This document shows, piece after piece, positions 49,708 through 51,176 of a stretch of DNA of 51,176 bases. The DNA comes from an uncultured Parabacteroides sp. (GTDB lineage: Bacteria; Bacteroidota; Bacteroidia; Bacteroidales; Tannerellaceae): assembly GCF_902493135.1 (NCBI RefSeq), contig NZ_CABUOD010000034.1, positions 1 through 51,176 of the forward strand. The letters run 5' to 3'. The position numbers and the translations under genes were made by a program. The notes beneath the pieces were generated by a model, which saw only the letters and a list, made by a program, of their open reading frames with translations, was not told the DNA's origin and did not search any database. The stretch's first letter is position 1. Each line of letters begins with the position of its first letter.

Positions 49708-51123
49708 ATGATTAATAAAACCAATACAGCAATCATAGCGGTCTTGATAAGTATCTTAGGACTTACCGGCTGCGTACGATACAACGTTGCAGAACCGTTA
49801 ACCCGTTTCAGCAATCCCGAAATGGGGACTGCCGACGGTAATGAAATAACCGTGACAGCCGGATCGACCTGGTTCGCCGAAGGAGGGGATTACAAGAACT
49901 TTATACTTACCGGACAAGCCCTCACCGGAGACAATGCGGAAGCAGCCTTGCTGTTCCACACCGACGGGCAATCAGGCTATGAGGTGGCATTCCGGAACGG
50001 AGCTATCGACGGCACACGCAAAAGCGGCAGCCTCACATCCGTGCGCAACCTCTACCGTTCATTGGCCGAAGACGGGAAATGGTTCGATTTCGAGATCGCC
50101 GTACGCGGGCATAACATATCGGTTGCCATAAACGATACGGTGGTAGTATGCTATACCGAACCCGAATATCCCTATCGTACGAAAGAATATGCAAAGCGCC
50201 TGCTCAGCCGGGGCGCTATTGCGCTAAAAGGCGTGAGCGGCGATGTAGCCTTTCGTAACCTCAACATGACCCGTTTGAAAAAAAACGCGGTCAATGAAGC
50301 GGACACAATGCCCCGGATAGACGAACAGAACGATGCCGTGATCCGTTTCCAGCAGCAAAACTTCCCTGTGATAGACTACCATGTGCACCTGAAAGGCGGC
50401 CTGACGAAGGAGATGGCACAAGCCATGTCGATGAACTACGGCATCAACTACGGTGTAGCTCCTAATGCCGGCGAAGGTGGCGTAGGGCGTATGCTTGCCG
50501 ACGACAAGGAAGTGTACGAATACTACAACGAAGTAAAAGACATGCCTTTCCTGCGTGGCGTACAAGGTGAAGGCCGTAAATGGACAGCCACCTTCTCGCA
50601 AAAGGCTTTAGGCGTATTCGACTATCTCTTTACCGACGGCATGACCATTGTGGACCATAAAGGCCGGCTGTCTCGAATCTACCGTCCGGAAGAGGTGCAC
50701 TACGACGATGTTACCAAAGAACAATATATGGATCATCTGGTCGACCAGACCGTCAAGATCCTGACCAACGAACCGGCCGACATCTATGCCAATCCTACCT
50801 TCCTGCCCGAAGAGTTGAATGCAGAGTATGCCAAATACTGGACCGACGAGCGTGTCGACCGCGTCCTGGACGTATTGGTCCAATACAATATAGCACTCGA
50901 AATCAACGCACGCTACAAGATTCCAAGCATGGATATCATCCGTAAAGCCAAAGAACGCGGAATCAAGTTCACCTTCGGCACGAACAATGTCGATGCCGAT
51001 TTCGGCAAACTGGAATATTGCCTGCAAGCCGTCGACGAATGCGGCCTGACAGCAGACGACATCTGGTTCCCGACCATGAGCGTACGGGACTCTCGCGAAG
51101 TGGTGTTGTATAATAAGTGGTAG
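49708..51123 (+). CDS. Lipoprotein with DUF1080/LamG-like and PHP-type metal-hydrolase domains
   Basis: The 471-residue protein has a lipobox (ISILGLTGCVRY, Cys22). Residues about 35-195 form a beta-sandwich like DUF1080/LamG proteins (FILTGQALTGDNAEAALLFH; WFDFEIAVRGHNISVAIND; GAIALKGVSGDVAFRNLNM). Residues about 220-471 look like a PHP-type hydrolase: IDYHVHLKGG gives the HxH metal motif, GMTIVDHKGR and LEINARYKIPSMDIIRKAKERGIKFTFGTNNVD follow the barrel order. It would be surface or periplasmic and act on a phosphoester or glycan, unproven. The fusion is uncommon to my knowledge. It may be cotranscribed with ychF (20-bp gap). Confidence 0.82.
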   Translation: MINKTNTAIIAVLISILGLTGCVRYNVAEPLTRFSNPEMGTADGNEITVTAGSTWFAEGGDYKNFILTGQALTGDNAEAALLFHTDGQSGYEVAFRNGAIDGTRKSGSLTSVRNLYRSLAEDGKWFDFEIAVRGHNISVAINDTVVVCYTEPEYPYRTKEYAKRLLSRGAIALKGVSGDVAFRNLNMTRLKKNAVNEADTMPRIDEQNDAVIRFQQQNFPVIDYHVHLKGGLTKEMAQAMSMNYGINYGVAPNAGEGGVGRMLADDKEVYEYYNEVKDMPFLRGVQGEGRKWTATFSQKALGVFDYLFTDGMTIVDHKGRLSRIYRPEEVHYDDVTKEQYMDHLVDQTVKILTNEPADIYANPTFLPEELNAEYAKYWTDERVDRVLDVLVQYNIALEINARYKIPSMDIIRKAKERGIKFTFGTNNVDADFGKLEYCLQAVDECGLTADDIWFPTMSVRDSREVVLYNKW

Positions 51124-51148
51124 AACTCCTTTATCACGATCTTTTAGG

Positions 51149-51176
51149 CACGGATTTCACGGATTTACACGGATAA
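51149..51176. repeat. CACGGATTT tandem repeat at window end
   Basis: Three near-tandem copies begin at 51149, 51158 and 51168 (the last CACGGATAA), just after the lipoprotein gene. Repeats of this kind recur in Bacteroidales intergenic DNA. It is cut by the window edge. Confidence 0.5.

Overview
The window looks like a gut-type Bacteroidales chromosome, most likely a Parabacteroides-like member of the Tannerellaceae. This rests on inference from several signs: recurrent Bacteroidetes -7 promoter elements (TAnnTTTG), a B. fragilis-type nanL-nanE-nanT sialic acid operon, DUF5128-like six-bladed propeller lipoproteins with a LytS/LytTR pair, a secreted GH2 beta-galactosidase, and Bro-N and DUF4143 accessory genes. 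No rRNA or tRNA gene was seen.

Layout. 1-4.5 kb (minus strand): a polysaccharide flippase, an AlbA/Schlafen-type ATP-binding regulator and ruvB, the last two translationally coupled. 4.6-8.4 kb: an AT-richer accessory patch with a DUF4143 AAA ATPase, a small outer-membrane barrel, an SDR enzyme with an altered active site, and a DUF3791-type/DUF3990 toxin-antitoxin-like pair. 8.4-18.4 kb (plus strand): a compact sialic acid operon. It holds a ROK regulator, N-acetylneuraminate lyase, an AGE-type 2-epimerase, an MFS transporter, a secreted sialidase, and a 1102-residue protein that joins a GDSL esterase, a sialate O-acetylesterase and a Kelch mutarotase. Secreted enzymes would release, de-acetylate and anomerise sialic acid; NanT imports it; the lyase and epimerase turn it into GlcNAc. 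No GlcNAc kinase is encoded here.

18.4-25.1 kb: LOG-family hydrolase, TIGR02757 protein, AlkD, a 2-hydroxyacid dehydrogenase, a secreted esterase, a fused SpmA/SpmB protein, a HEPN-MNT pair and ybeY. 25.2-32.6 kb: three tandem AT-rich propeller genes (the middle one frameshifted), then a sensor kinase with a thioredoxin-like periplasmic domain and a LytTR response regulator. A near-identical 28-bp direct-repeat operator lies upstream of the first propeller gene and of the kinase gene, at matched distance from a -7 element.

32.6-41.2 kb: two envelope genes, mnmG, an exact parS-consensus site, the uvrC-dtd-mazG-deoC operon, a broken Bro-N gene and a polyprenyl diphosphate synthase. 41.3-51.1 kb: polA; then a promoter followed by a long rod-shaped inverted repeat and a T-run, probably a structured small RNA; an unknown gene; a GH2 beta-galactosidase; ychF; and a lipoprotein fusing DUF1080-like and PHP-like domains.

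The least explained signals are the structured RNA candidate at 44161-44402, two palindromic tandem arrays that share an exact 23-bp period although their sequences differ and that both sit between converging genes, and the operator-linked propeller/kinase locus.
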